A stretch of DNA of 64,000 bases from CAZYVA01 sp964650695 (lineage in GTDB: Bacteria; Bacillota; Clostridia; Lachnospirales; Lachnospiraceae): the NCBI GenBank assembly GCA_964650695.1, contig CAZYVA010000001.1, positions 1 to 64,000 on the forward strand, in the 5' to 3' direction. Below the pieces are notes generated by a model. It ran no database searches and was not told the DNA's origin. It was given only the letters and a program-made list of their open reading frames with translations. Of this stretch, positions 42,563-50,767 are shown piece by piece. Each line of letters begins with the position of its first letter. Position 1 is the stretch's first letter. The translations under genes were made by a program, and so were the position numbers.

Positions 42563-43366
42563 CTACTCTATCCCTAAACTGGCCGGATCCACTGGATTTT
42601 CCACAGCTTCCTTCCGGCGGCGTTTCCTTCGTTTCAGAAGTGCGCCGCCTTTATTATAAAACCAGAAGGAATACGCCAGCAGCTTCCCGGCGCGTCCCAT
42701 CCTTTCCCGCATTGTTTTTGTGTAAAAATTCCCGGAAGCTTCAATCCCGTCCTTTTGACGGAACATTTCGATCAGCTCTGTCTCACGGGACACGTCTTTC
42801 GGCAAAATTGTATAAGCCATGCCCGCGCACTCCACCTTGTGCGCGTCACTGCCGCCAATCCCAGGCTTTTGATATTTTCTGGCGATCCGGAGGGCTTCGT
42901 CATTCGCCTCCTTGGACTCACAGGCATTGAACGTCTCAAAAAAATCAAACTTTTTGAGTAGTTCCGGATGGCGCACATACTGTTTGGTCTTTGTAAAACT
43001 CATATACTTTTCCCCACAGGGATGCGCCGGCCCTAAAATTCCCCCGTGCCGGTGGACAAAATCAACCAATTCCGATACCGGAAGGCCCCTCGTTTCCAGA
43101 AGCCGCATTTTCACCCCTTCCGGCATGATACAGATGATATGCCCTCCGTCACAGGTATCGTACTCGATCCCCTTTAATACGACAAAGTCCGTATGGATCC
43201 GGCTTTTCATATGGGTTTTCCAGAAACGGTAGCCTTTGTATGTGTCATGGTCCGTGATCAACATCCCATCAAAGCCTTGGTCCTTCAGCTTTATAATATA
43301 TTCATCCAGGCTGACTTTACTGTCAACCGATCCTTCCTTCACATGGCAGTGCATATCTAATTTCAT
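42563..43366 (-). CDS. PHP-domain metal-dependent phosphoesterase
   Basis: The 267-residue protein has PHP motifs throughout: DMHCHVKEGS at residues 4-13, LITDHDTYKGY, a later HRHGGILGPAHPCGE, and GGSDAHKVECAG. These supply the three-metal site of this hydrolase group. Family members split nucleoside bisphosphates, histidinol phosphate or oligonucleotides; none is indicated here. The C-terminal end is basic (KRRKRRRKEAVENP). It lies 72 bases after the LTA-synthase-like gene and is co-oriented. Confidence 0.85.
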   Translation of the reverse strand: MKLDMHCHVKEGSVDSKVSLDEYIIKLKDQGFDGMLITDHDTYKGYRFWKTHMKSRIHTDFVVLKGIEYDTCDGGHIICIMPEGVKMRLLETRGLPVSELVDFVHRHGGILGPAHPCGEKYMSFTKTKQYVRHPELLKKFDFFETFNACESKEANDEALRIARKYQKPGIGGSDAHKVECAGMAYTILPKDVSRETELIEMFRQKDGIEASGNFYTKTMRERMGRAGKLLAYSFWFYNKGGALLKRRKRRRKEAVENPVDPASLGIE

Positions 43367-43438
43367 AGGTCACCCACCTTCATCCCGGTCTGTGCGGGGC
43401 ATCCTGCGTCAAACGCCGTCTCAGCAGAGAGTAAGAGA

Positions 43439-45259
43439 TCAGTCCCGTTCAACCCATCCGTCCCCGCTGCCAAGCTTATATTGTTCACCCAAAGCATCCG
43501 TCATATACACTTCTACATAATAGTTCCCATCCCTTCCCCCAAAATCCTCTATGGCAACCCTGCCCTTGTATTTCCCATCTCCATACTGTTCCATCGGTAT
43601 CCATTGCAGGTCGCTTTGATCCTCCTGCGTCCACACAGCCATTTCCAGCGACTGCGGTTCTGCCTGGATACCGGTCAGCTTGACGGCTTTGACTGTAAAC
43701 GCAAACGTTTCTTTATTATAAGTTCCGACCTTTATCTTTGCGCCCGGTATCTTTTCCTCGCGCCGCAGCACTTCCTCATTTTCCTCGTCAATCGCGGCCA
43801 TGTCTTCCAAAAACCGGGATTTTTTCAACAGCTCCCCTTGCACATAATCATACCCGAAACGCTCCAGGAGCGTCTGTGTGGAAGAAAAGAGGTTAGTCCC
43901 AAGCCCAAGCCTGTCCCCATCGATGCGGGCTCCCAGCGCCGCAAGGACCGTCGGGAAAAAATCAAAGGTCGAATACGCCCGTCTTTCTGTAATCTCAGGC
44001 TCACAGCCTGCATGGATAAAGGAAGTGTAGACCCTGCGCCTGTAATCACTGCTGACATCCGCGCAGAAATCCGTGTCCATAGTCAGGTGATCCCCAACCA
44101 GCACAACCGCCGTATTCTCATAAAAATCCTGCTGCTTCACCCATTCGATAAACTCGCTGGCCTGCGCGCTGGAGCAGGCCAGTACGTTCGCGTACTGGTT
44201 ATCCCCAAACGTATCCTTGCACCTGCCGCATACATAACCATCCTCAAAATGGGTGTCCACGGTCAGCATAGTCAGATTAAACGGGGAATCCTGCCCGGAC
44301 AACTCCATCAGCTCCTCTTTCGCAAACGCAAACAGCTTCTCATCCTCATATCCCCACCACACCTTGTAGTCGTCCGGGATCCATCCATTCTTTTTCGCAT
44401 AGCCGTAATCCAGGATATCGTAATCCCCATGTTCCGTAAAATACAGCTCCCTCCCACCAAAGACTGCGTCGGAGCCAAGCAGCAAAGCCTGGTTGTAACC
44501 TTCCTGCGCTAAAATATCACCCAGCCCTGTCACACCGCCAAAAAAAGATTCCTGCGTATCCATATCATTCCCGTCAATGGGAATATTGAGCGGAAGTCCC
44601 GTCGTATGCCCGAACATCGCCCCCATCGTCCATGTTGTCCCGGACAATGGATAAGCGCCGTTCAGTGCGGCATCCGGACCGGAAAAGTCCTCATTCTGCT
44701 GTGCCAGCGCAGTCAGTTCCGGAATGGTATTTTCTGGAAACGCCCCGCCATCCTGCTGGTCCGCATAGGTCATTTCCATAGATTCCAAGTAAATATAGAT
44801 TAAATTCTTCTTTTGGGCCGGAAAAGTGATCGCCGTCTTTGCCGGATCCGCGTAATAATCTTCAATAAAAGAAGAATCCTCGCCCTGCGCTTCCAGATAC
44901 GCTCCTGCATCCAATGTCCGATAAGTATAAAATACGGCGGCGCAGGACCCTGCCACCGAAAAGGCAGAAAGGACAAGCATAAGGATCCGCGCAATCCTTC
45001 CCCGCCTGCTTAGGAAAAACAGCGCAACAATTACTAAAAACATCATTGCAAGCGCAGGCAGCGCGCAGACTTGCAGATATTCTTTTACCATTCCCTCATT
45101 CGTGCCTTCCAACGGCGCTTTCAAGTGGAAAACCAGCTCATTCACAGTTAGGTTGTTCCATGTGCGCAACATCCATCGGACGCTGCAGCATAAGAGCATA
45201 CAGGATCCACACAAAAAAACGGATATAAAAACGCCTGCCGCATCGATTATTTTTCTCAA
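43439..45259 (-). CDS. LtaS/MdoB-type phosphoglycerol transferase (sulfatase fold)
   Basis: The 606-residue protein begins with two or three membrane segments and continues with an extracellular alkaline-phosphatase-like domain. Metal and nucleophile motifs are LIYIYLESMEMTY (Glu), PLSGTTWTMGAMFGHTTGLPL (nucleophilic Thr region), TVDTHFEDGY and VVLVGDHLTMDTDF. The WTMGAMFGHTTGLP form is nearer to MdoB/OpgB than to S. aureus LtaS. A C-terminal domain of about 85 residues (FTVKAVKLTGIQ to YVEVYMTDALGEQ) resembles a GBS Bsp-like repeat. It probably adds glycerol phosphate to a glycolipid or envelope glycan; the acceptor is unknown. Confidence 0.82.
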   Translation of the reverse strand: MRKIIDAAGVFISVFLCGSCMLLCCSVRWMLRTWNNLTVNELVFHLKAPLEGTNEGMVKEYLQVCALPALAMMFLVIVALFFLSRRGRIARILMLVLSAFSVAGSCAAVFYTYRTLDAGAYLEAQGEDSSFIEDYYADPAKTAITFPAQKKNLIYIYLESMEMTYADQQDGGAFPENTIPELTALAQQNEDFSGPDAALNGAYPLSGTTWTMGAMFGHTTGLPLNIPIDGNDMDTQESFFGGVTGLGDILAQEGYNQALLLGSDAVFGGRELYFTEHGDYDILDYGYAKKNGWIPDDYKVWWGYEDEKLFAFAKEELMELSGQDSPFNLTMLTVDTHFEDGYVCGRCKDTFGDNQYANVLACSSAQASEFIEWVKQQDFYENTAVVLVGDHLTMDTDFCADVSSDYRRRVYTSFIHAGCEPEITERRAYSTFDFFPTVLAALGARIDGDRLGLGTNLFSSTQTLLERFGYDYVQGELLKKSRFLEDMAAIDEENEEVLRREEKIPGAKIKVGTYNKETFAFTVKAVKLTGIQAEPQSLEMAVWTQEDQSDLQWIPMEQYGDGKYKGRVAIEDFGGRDGNYYVEVYMTDALGEQYKLGSGDGWVERD

Positions 45260-45295
45260 TAATGTAGACCTTCCTTTGTATTGGCAGCCATGGTT

Positions 45296-45325
45296 CCATT
45301 CACGGTCAGGAATCCCCCGTAATGG
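45296..45325 (-). repeat. Hairpin of the dispersed intergenic element family (copy near 45.3 kb)
   Basis: CCATT-C-ACGG pairs with CCGT-AATGG over 9 bases with one bulge. On the minus strand it ends CTGACCGTGAATGGAACC, the same ending as the copies near 26.0 and 38.2 kb. It lies just upstream of the LtaS-like gene. Confidence 0.6.
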
Positions 45326-45422
45326 GACGCCTCCCGCTCCCCAAGCCTTATTTTATAGTAGACTACTGTATGGATGATTGTCAAGAAATAAGAAACTGGA
45401 AATATTCAGAAACCAGAGACTT

Positions 45423-45451
45423 TTGACCCTGGTATCATTTGGTGTTATACT
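45423..45451 (+). promoter_or_regulatory. Promoter of the Y-family polymerase cassette with dyad over the -35 box
   Basis: TTGACC (45423-45428) and TATACT (45446-45451) are 17 bases apart. An imperfect dyad, ACCAG-a-G and C-c-CTGGT, surrounds the -35 box at about 45412-45433. It does not match the Gram-positive LexA box GAACnnnnGTTC, so SOS control is not shown. Confidence 0.6.
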
Positions 45452-45496
45452 TTTCTAAATCAGGAAAGGGAATCATAAAGAAGGAGGCGTACCATT

Positions 45497-47248
45497 ATGG
45501 CCACAGGCAGCAATGATTTTCCGGTCCCGCCGTATGCCCATACCTACATTGCCATCGACCTGAAATCCTACTACGCGTCCACCGAGTGCGCCGCCCGCCA
45601 CCTGGACCCGCTCACGACAAACCTTGTGGTGGCGGATCCAAGCCGTACAGAGAAAACCATCTGCCTGGCGGTCAGCCCCTCTCTCAAAGCCCTCGGCGTC
45701 CCAGGCAGGCCCAGGCTCTTTGAGGTTATCCAAAAAACAAACGAGATCAACAAAAAGCGCCTGAACGCCTACCGGAGGGAACACCACAACTACAGCCTGC
45801 AATTCACCTCCGCCTCCCATGACGCCACCGCCCTGGCAACCGATCCATCCCTGGCGCTTTCCTACATCGTGGCCCCGCCCAGGATGAACTATTACATGAA
45901 AGTATCCGCTGACATCTACGGCATCTATTTAAAGTATGTCGCGCCAGAAGACATTCTTGTATACAGCATTGACGAAGTATTTATAGATGCCTCGCCTTAC
46001 CTTCGGACCTACCGTATGAGCGCCCGCGAACTGGCTGTAACCATGATACGGGAAGTCCTCTATACCACCGGCATTACGGCCACAGTGGGGATAGGGAGCA
46101 ATCTATATTTGGCAAAGGTGGCCATGGACATTGTGGCAAAGCACGTAGAAGCCGATGCGGACGGTGTGCGGATCGCAAAGCTTGATGAAGAATCGTATAA
46201 AAAGATTTTATGGTGCCACAGGCCGCTCACAGACTTTTGGCGCATCGGGCCGGGGATCGCCAGGAAGCTGGAGCGGAATGGGATGTACACGATGGGGGAC
46301 GTGGCGCGGATGAGCGTGACCAACCATCCTGTAGAAATACATATAGCAAAGCCCAGGAAAGGCGAGAGCAGCATCCAAATGATGGAAAACGGCGAAGAAC
46401 TGCTGTATAAGCTTTTCGGCGTGAACGCGGAGCTGCTGATCGACCACGCCTGGGGATACGAACCGTGTGGGATCGCCGACGCAAAAGCCTACAAGCCGAT
46501 GAGCAAGAGCATGGGCTGCGGGCAAGTGCTGAAAGAACCGTATACGTATGAAAAGGCAAGAACCGTGCTGAAAGAAATGGCGGATTCCGTGTCTCTGGAT
46601 CTGGTGCGCAAGGAAATGGTATGCGCGCAGGTCGTGGTAAGCATTGGGTATGATACGGGCAGTTTAAGACGGGATGGAACATATTTGAAATATAAGACCA
46701 CAGGTAAAATTTTTCATGGCGCTGTAGAGAAGGATCACTACGGCAGGCTAGTCCCAAACCACGCCCACGGCAGCTATCATTTTGATGACAGGCATGGCAG
46801 GCACACAAGCTCATCCCAGGAAATCATCAAAGCGGCCTTATCTATTTTCGATAGCAAAGTCAATAAGGATCTTCTCATCCGCCGCCTCAATGTAGCCGCT
46901 ACGGAAGTCATCCCGGAAAATGAGATGAAGGACAGTGGCCCAGAATTTACGCAGATGGATTTATTCACGGACTATGCGGCGGTTGAGCGGGAGAAGGAAC
47001 AAAGCCGGAAGAAAGCGGAAAAAGAGCGGAAATTGCAAAAAGCGATGCTGAATATAAAAGACAGGTTCGGAAAGAACGCCTTGCTCAGAGGGATCAGCTT
47101 CACCGATGGCGCTACGGCCAGGGAGCGGAATATGCAGGTCGGCGGACACCGGGGCGGTGAGGAAAGCGCTGAAAAGGACGCGGATGATGACGGCATAGAA
47201 AGCACAGAAAATATGGATGGGAATATGAAGGAGGAGTGGATACCATGA
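45497..47248 (+). CDS. Y-family DNA polymerase (UmuC/DinB-like)
   Basis: The 583-residue protein is a translesion polymerase. Metal ligands are in YIAIDLKSYYASTEC near residue 20 and VYSIDEVFIDASPY near residue 155; the helix-hairpin-helix WRIGPGIARKLERNGMYTMGD follows near 250. After the little-finger domain there is QMDLF (near residue 490), matching the sliding-clamp motif QLxLF, and then a charged tail of about 85 residues ending in Glu/Asp-rich sequence. The start has GGAGGCG upstream. It overlaps the small downstream gene by 4 bases. Such pairs are common on both chromosomes and mobile elements of Firmicutes. Confidence 0.9.
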   Translation: MATGSNDFPVPPYAHTYIAIDLKSYYASTECAARHLDPLTTNLVVADPSRTEKTICLAVSPSLKALGVPGRPRLFEVIQKTNEINKKRLNAYRREHHNYSLQFTSASHDATALATDPSLALSYIVAPPRMNYYMKVSADIYGIYLKYVAPEDILVYSIDEVFIDASPYLRTYRMSARELAVTMIREVLYTTGITATVGIGSNLYLAKVAMDIVAKHVEADADGVRIAKLDEESYKKILWCHRPLTDFWRIGPGIARKLERNGMYTMGDVARMSVTNHPVEIHIAKPRKGESSIQMMENGEELLYKLFGVNAELLIDHAWGYEPCGIADAKAYKPMSKSMGCGQVLKEPYTYEKARTVLKEMADSVSLDLVRKEMVCAQVVVSIGYDTGSLRRDGTYLKYKTTGKIFHGAVEKDHYGRLVPNHAHGSYHFDDRHGRHTSSSQEIIKAALSIFDSKVNKDLLIRRLNVAATEVIPENEMKDSGPEFTQMDLFTDYAAVEREKEQSRKKAEKERKLQKAMLNIKDRFGKNALLRGISFTDGATARERNMQVGGHRGGEESAEKDADDDGIESTENMDGNMKEEWIP

Positions 47249-47469
47249 GCAACCGATCCTATACTTGGGAGGAGAAATCCTACGACCACAGCTACGATGA
47301 CATCATACATCTCTCCCGCCCTGTGTCAAAGAAGCATCCGCCGATGGCTATGGAGGCACGCGCGGCTATTTTCACCCCATACGACGCACTCTCCGGTTAC
47401 TCGGACAAGATCAAAGAAACAGCGAGGATTACAGAGGGGTCGTCATCACAGGACAACCCCCATAAATAA
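47245..47469 (+). CDS. YolD-like small protein paired with Y-family polymerase
   Basis: The 74-residue protein carries the conserved block SRPVSKKHPPMAMEARAAIF (ending in TPYDALSGYSDKIKETAR), as seen in YolD-like proteins next to UvrX/DinB-type polymerases. Its ATG overlaps the polymerase stop codon (ATGA) and GGAGGAG lies upstream, so translation is coupled. A role as polymerase partner or regulator is inferred from the repeated association; no enzyme motif is visible. Confidence 0.78.
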   Translation: MSNRSYTWEEKSYDHSYDDIIHLSRPVSKKHPPMAMEARAAIFTPYDALSGYSDKIKETARITEGSSSQDNPHK

Positions 47470-47526
47470 TCCCCGCCGAAAGCATTTGTTTGGCCGCCTT
47501 TTCAATGGTCTTTTGGCCGTCCCCGT

Positions 47527-47543
47527 CCAGGGACTGTCCCTGG
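47527..47543. other. Perfect short palindrome at convergent gene ends
   Basis: CCAGGGACTGTCCCTGG is a near-continuous 8-bp inverted repeat touching the stop codon of the SH3 lipoprotein gene. It sits between convergent genes and could terminate plus-strand transcription, since a T-rich GATTTTTTTC follows about 15 bases later. Confidence 0.45.
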
Positions 47544-49004
47544 TTACGCGGGTTCGATTTTTTTCGCCGCAAGAATATTCTGGCTCGTATCCGCCGCACC
47601 CGCGTCAGCGGTTATTTTCACACGCGTCCCATTTGCGTCCCCGTCGGTTGTGTCTTTCGCGTCATCCTTCGAAAAGGTCATGGTCGCGCCATCGTCCGTT
47701 GTAATCGTAATCGTATTCGTGGTGCCGTCGGCAATGACGCCGGTGTACACAGCATTTTCCGCCGATTTATTCGAATCAGAATCTTCCACTTTGCTCACAA
47801 CCACACTGTCCGGATCGGACAAATCCCCCGTATAGGTAACTTTTACGGAATTGCCGGTCTGTATCCCATTGGCGTAATCATGCTCCGCGTCTGAGATATT
47901 GACGGTGTATGTCTGGCCGTCTGTGGAAAAGCTCAGGGTATTCATGGAAACTTCCTCCACAGTACCTGTCGCCGTCTTCGGAGTGTCATCCGGCTTCTGT
48001 TCGTCCGGCTCCTGTTGATCGGGCTCCTGTTTGTCCGGCTCCTGCGTCTGATCCGGTTCTTGCTGATCCGGCTCCTGCGTCTGGTCCGGTTCTTGCTGAT
48101 CCGGTTCTGATTGGGGGGTCTGGACTGGCTGGGGCTGATCCCCCTGCTGCGGCGTCAAAGCGTCGCTTCCATCTGTTTTTGCCGCCTTCGCATCTTTTTT
48201 CGGAGCCTTTTTCGACAAATAATCCCCATAGATATACGCATCCTTGTCTTTATAGCTCACGCGGGACCATCCATTGTCACAGGTCCCTGTCCGCTTGATG
48301 GAATCCCCTTTTGCCAAAGAACCTATCACTTTTGAATCCGTAGAATAAGACTCCCTTATATGGACGCCTGCCGTTGCGTATACGGTTTCATCCACATCCT
48401 TGATCTTGACTTTCTTTTTTTCTTCTTTTATCTTGTTCTCATCATCGTCGGTAATCTTAAGGACCGTTACATTTTTGGTGTCTGTCCCCTGTATCTCCCC
48501 AATATAGGTAACGGCGACCCAATTCCCTTCCCGGATCCCGTTTTTAAACTTATGCTCGCAATTATTCGCGCAAAAAACCAGTTCTTCCCCGTCATTTTGT
48601 TTGATCGTGATCGTATTTTCCGTAATGCGGACTAACGTGCCAACCACCGTTTGTTCCTCCTGCTGAGATTCACCGTAGTCTTCAACAGAAGTCACCGTGG
48701 CGTTGGATGTATCCGTTCCATCGATTTCCCCATCGTAATTAACCATGATCTCGTCGCCGGAACGCATATTTTTGGAACGGATCTCAGCCGAGGACAGATC
48801 AAAATCATACTTTTGCTTCGCGTCCTCCATCTCTAATGTCTTCCCGGAAAAAGACAACAGCTTTCCTTCCAATTGCCCTTGTTCATCCACTTCCTTCTCA
48901 ACGACTACCTCTTCTTTGGTCGTCTCTTTTTCACATCCCGTCAACGCCATAACAACAGCAGCGCCGATGATGCCAGCCCATTTTATTCTTCCATCTATCT
49001 TCAT
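47544..49004 (-). CDS. Lipoprotein with repeated small beta domains and an SH3b domain
   Basis: The 486-residue product has a lipobox VVMALTGC and should be lipidated. It contains four related units of about 65 residues, each of the form GTLVRITENTITI ... VAVTYIGEI.GTDTKNVTV; two are before and two after the middle. The middle holds a bacterial SH3 domain (VHIRESYSTDSKVIGSLAKG) and a linker of EPDQQ/EPDQTQ repeats. SH3b domains bind peptidoglycan. It is the last gene behind the MacAB-type cluster. ATG with GGAGG 7 bases upstream was used rather than the TTG one codon earlier. The repeats are not a family I can name. Confidence 0.72.
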   Translation of the reverse strand: MKIDGRIKWAGIIGAAVVMALTGCEKETTKEEVVVEKEVDEQGQLEGKLLSFSGKTLEMEDAKQKYDFDLSSAEIRSKNMRSGDEIMVNYDGEIDGTDTSNATVTSVEDYGESQQEEQTVVGTLVRITENTITIKQNDGEELVFCANNCEHKFKNGIREGNWVAVTYIGEIQGTDTKNVTVLKITDDDENKIKEEKKKVKIKDVDETVYATAGVHIRESYSTDSKVIGSLAKGDSIKRTGTCDNGWSRVSYKDKDAYIYGDYLSKKAPKKDAKAAKTDGSDALTPQQGDQPQPVQTPQSEPDQQEPDQTQEPDQQEPDQTQEPDKQEPDQQEPDEQKPDDTPKTATGTVEEVSMNTLSFSTDGQTYTVNISDAEHDYANGIQTGNSVKVTYTGDLSDPDSVVVSKVEDSDSNKSAENAVYTGVIADGTTNTITITTDDGATMTFSKDDAKDTTDGDANGTRVKITADAGAADTSQNILAAKKIEPA

Positions 49005-49037
49005 CAAAAAACCTCCTATGTAATTATGAAAATCCTC

Positions 49038-49406
49038 TCAATTAGACTGGTAACCTCCCCACAGAAAAAGAAGCGGAATAACCAGCCCCAGGATCGATGA
49101 AGCGGAAAATCCGTCCGATACCGCTGTCATGACCATATTGATCAATGCCAAAACCAGGATGACGCATCCCCATATCAAAACATTCTGCCTGGATTTATAC
49201 TGGAGCCCAACGACGCCTGCCACAATTTCCGCAACTGCGCCGATGATCCCCATGACCAGGCTGCCTGTTGCCACGCTTTCTGTCTGCGCCAAGCTGGCAA
49301 GCTTGTCGCCGACCGCGATCAAGGCAATATCACCGATCAACGAGATAACGCCGAAAATAATCAGCAAAACCGATATAACCTTTAATAATGTACTACGTTT
49401 CTTCAT
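49038..49406 (-). CDS. Small four-helix membrane protein
   Basis: The 122-residue protein has four hydrophobic segments: ISVLLIIFGVISLIGDIALI, LVMGIIGAVAEIVAGVVGL, VLIWGCVILVLALINMVMTA and SILGLVIPLLFLWGGY. No family can be named with certainty. It lies 92 bases after the MacB-like permease and 33 bases before the lipoprotein gene, with AAAGGAGG upstream, so it is probably part of the export operon. Confidence 0.75.
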   Translation of the reverse strand: MKKRSTLLKVISVLLIIFGVISLIGDIALIAVGDKLASLAQTESVATGSLVMGIIGAVAEIVAGVVGLQYKSRQNVLIWGCVILVLALINMVMTAVSDGFSASSILGLVIPLLFLWGGYQSN

Positions 49407-49498
49407 GTTCTGAATCCTCCTTTCTTTCTGTCACATATATGAGTTACCCGGCAAATGGAATGAGACTACGGTTTGTCCCTCATCTCACATATTACATG

Positions 49499-50737
49499 TT
49501 ACATCCAGCGCAGCGCATCAATGGGGTTCAGTTTTGCGGCTTTCCTCGCTGGATAAATGCCAAACACAATGCCAATGCCACAGGAAAAACCGGTGGCAAT
49601 CGCCATTGCCCGAAAAGAAAGCTTCGCTTTCAGCCCATTCAAGCCTATCGCGGTAATCATGGACGTCAACCCCATTCCCAATAAAATGCCAATCACACCC
49701 CCCAAACTTGTTATAATCGCGGACTCACATAAAAACTGGGCCACGATCGATCCCGTCCTGGCCCCCAGGGCTTTGCGGATACCAATTTCCCTTGTCCGCT
49801 CCGTCACGGATACAAGCATAATATTCATGACCCCGATCCCTCCGACAACGAGGGAAATCCCTGCCACCAATGCTATGAACGCTGTGATCCCATCCATGAT
49901 CGGCCCAAACAAATCGTCCAGTTCCATGTCTTTTTGCTGTACAAAAGGGTTCTCCCCCAAATCCTGGTGCCTCGCATCCAAGATCCGGATCGCCATTTTG
50001 GCAATCTGCTGAAGCTTGTCCGGATCTGCGGCTGTAATCGCCACCGATGAGAAACCATCAATGGGATCTCCAAAATCAGCCGCAAGCGAAAAAGGAAGTT
50101 CCAGGGAAATACTTTTATCCATATCCATATCCTGGGAAGATTCTTCCATCTCCATTTCTTCCGATGACGTCTCGCGGATCCCCAGGACCGACAATTCCTC
50201 AATGGTGTTTTCGATATTGACTTCGATCTCCATCCCGATGACGTCGGTGTTCCCAAAAAGGTACAGCGCTGTGATCTCATCAATGACGCAAACCCGCCGG
50301 CGGCCTGTGATATCCTGTTCCGTAAAGTAGCTGCCGCTGACGACAGGGGAGGTATACTGCGCATCCGCGTAGCCGGCAGTGGCATAAGTAATGGATGCCT
50401 TAAAATCCCCCTTGCCTGTTGTTACCATGCCCTCCGTAAGGGAAGTGGACGACATGGTTGTCACCAGCCCTTCCAGCGAGTTTTCCAGATAAAGGATGTC
50501 GTCATCCGTGATCACTTCGGTAGCTGTGACTTTGTCACTGTCCGTCTGGATAGTCACCGTATTGTTCTGCTGGCTGGAAGCATCCACGACGTTCTCTTTC
50601 AGGCCGTCCCCAATAGATATAATCGTGACGACAGAGGCAATCCCTATGATAATGCCGAGCATAGTCAAAAAAGAGCGGCCTTTATTTGTGCGGATATTCC
50701 CCAGCGACATTTTGACATACTCTAAAAACCTCTCCAT
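49499..50737 (-). CDS. MacB-like ABC transporter permease
   Basis: The 412-residue permease has the MacB layout: a first membrane segment at residues about 20-42 (RSFLTMLGIIIGIASVVTII), an extracellular domain of about 230 residues, then three C-terminal membrane segments in an FtsX-type domain with MLVSVTERTREIGIRKALGA, the conserved coupling motif. It follows the membrane fusion protein by 30 bases. With the ATPase and fusion protein it forms a MacAB-type mechanotransmission complex that exports peptides, antibiotics or lipids in other Firmicutes. Confidence 0.92.
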   Translation of the reverse strand: MERFLEYVKMSLGNIRTNKGRSFLTMLGIIIGIASVVTIISIGDGLKENVVDASSQQNNTVTIQTDSDKVTATEVITDDDILYLENSLEGLVTTMSSTSLTEGMVTTGKGDFKASITYATAGYADAQYTSPVVSGSYFTEQDITGRRRVCVIDEITALYLFGNTDVIGMEIEVNIENTIEELSVLGIRETSSEEMEMEESSQDMDMDKSISLELPFSLAADFGDPIDGFSSVAITAADPDKLQQIAKMAIRILDARHQDLGENPFVQQKDMELDDLFGPIMDGITAFIALVAGISLVVGGIGVMNIMLVSVTERTREIGIRKALGARTGSIVAQFLCESAIITSLGGVIGILLGMGLTSMITAIGLNGLKAKLSFRAMAIATGFSCGIGIVFGIYPARKAAKLNPIDALRWM

Positions 50738-50767
50738 TGCGCTCCCCCCTGTCTGCCGTAAACTGTA

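Noticed and set aside
45380..45500. LexA/SOS box before the Y-family polymerase
   Set aside because: No GAACnnnnGTTC or close variant was found near the promoter.
48000..48115. Second set of tandem DNA repeats
   Set aside because: They encode the EPDQQ/EPDQTQ linker of the lipoprotein and are part of that gene.
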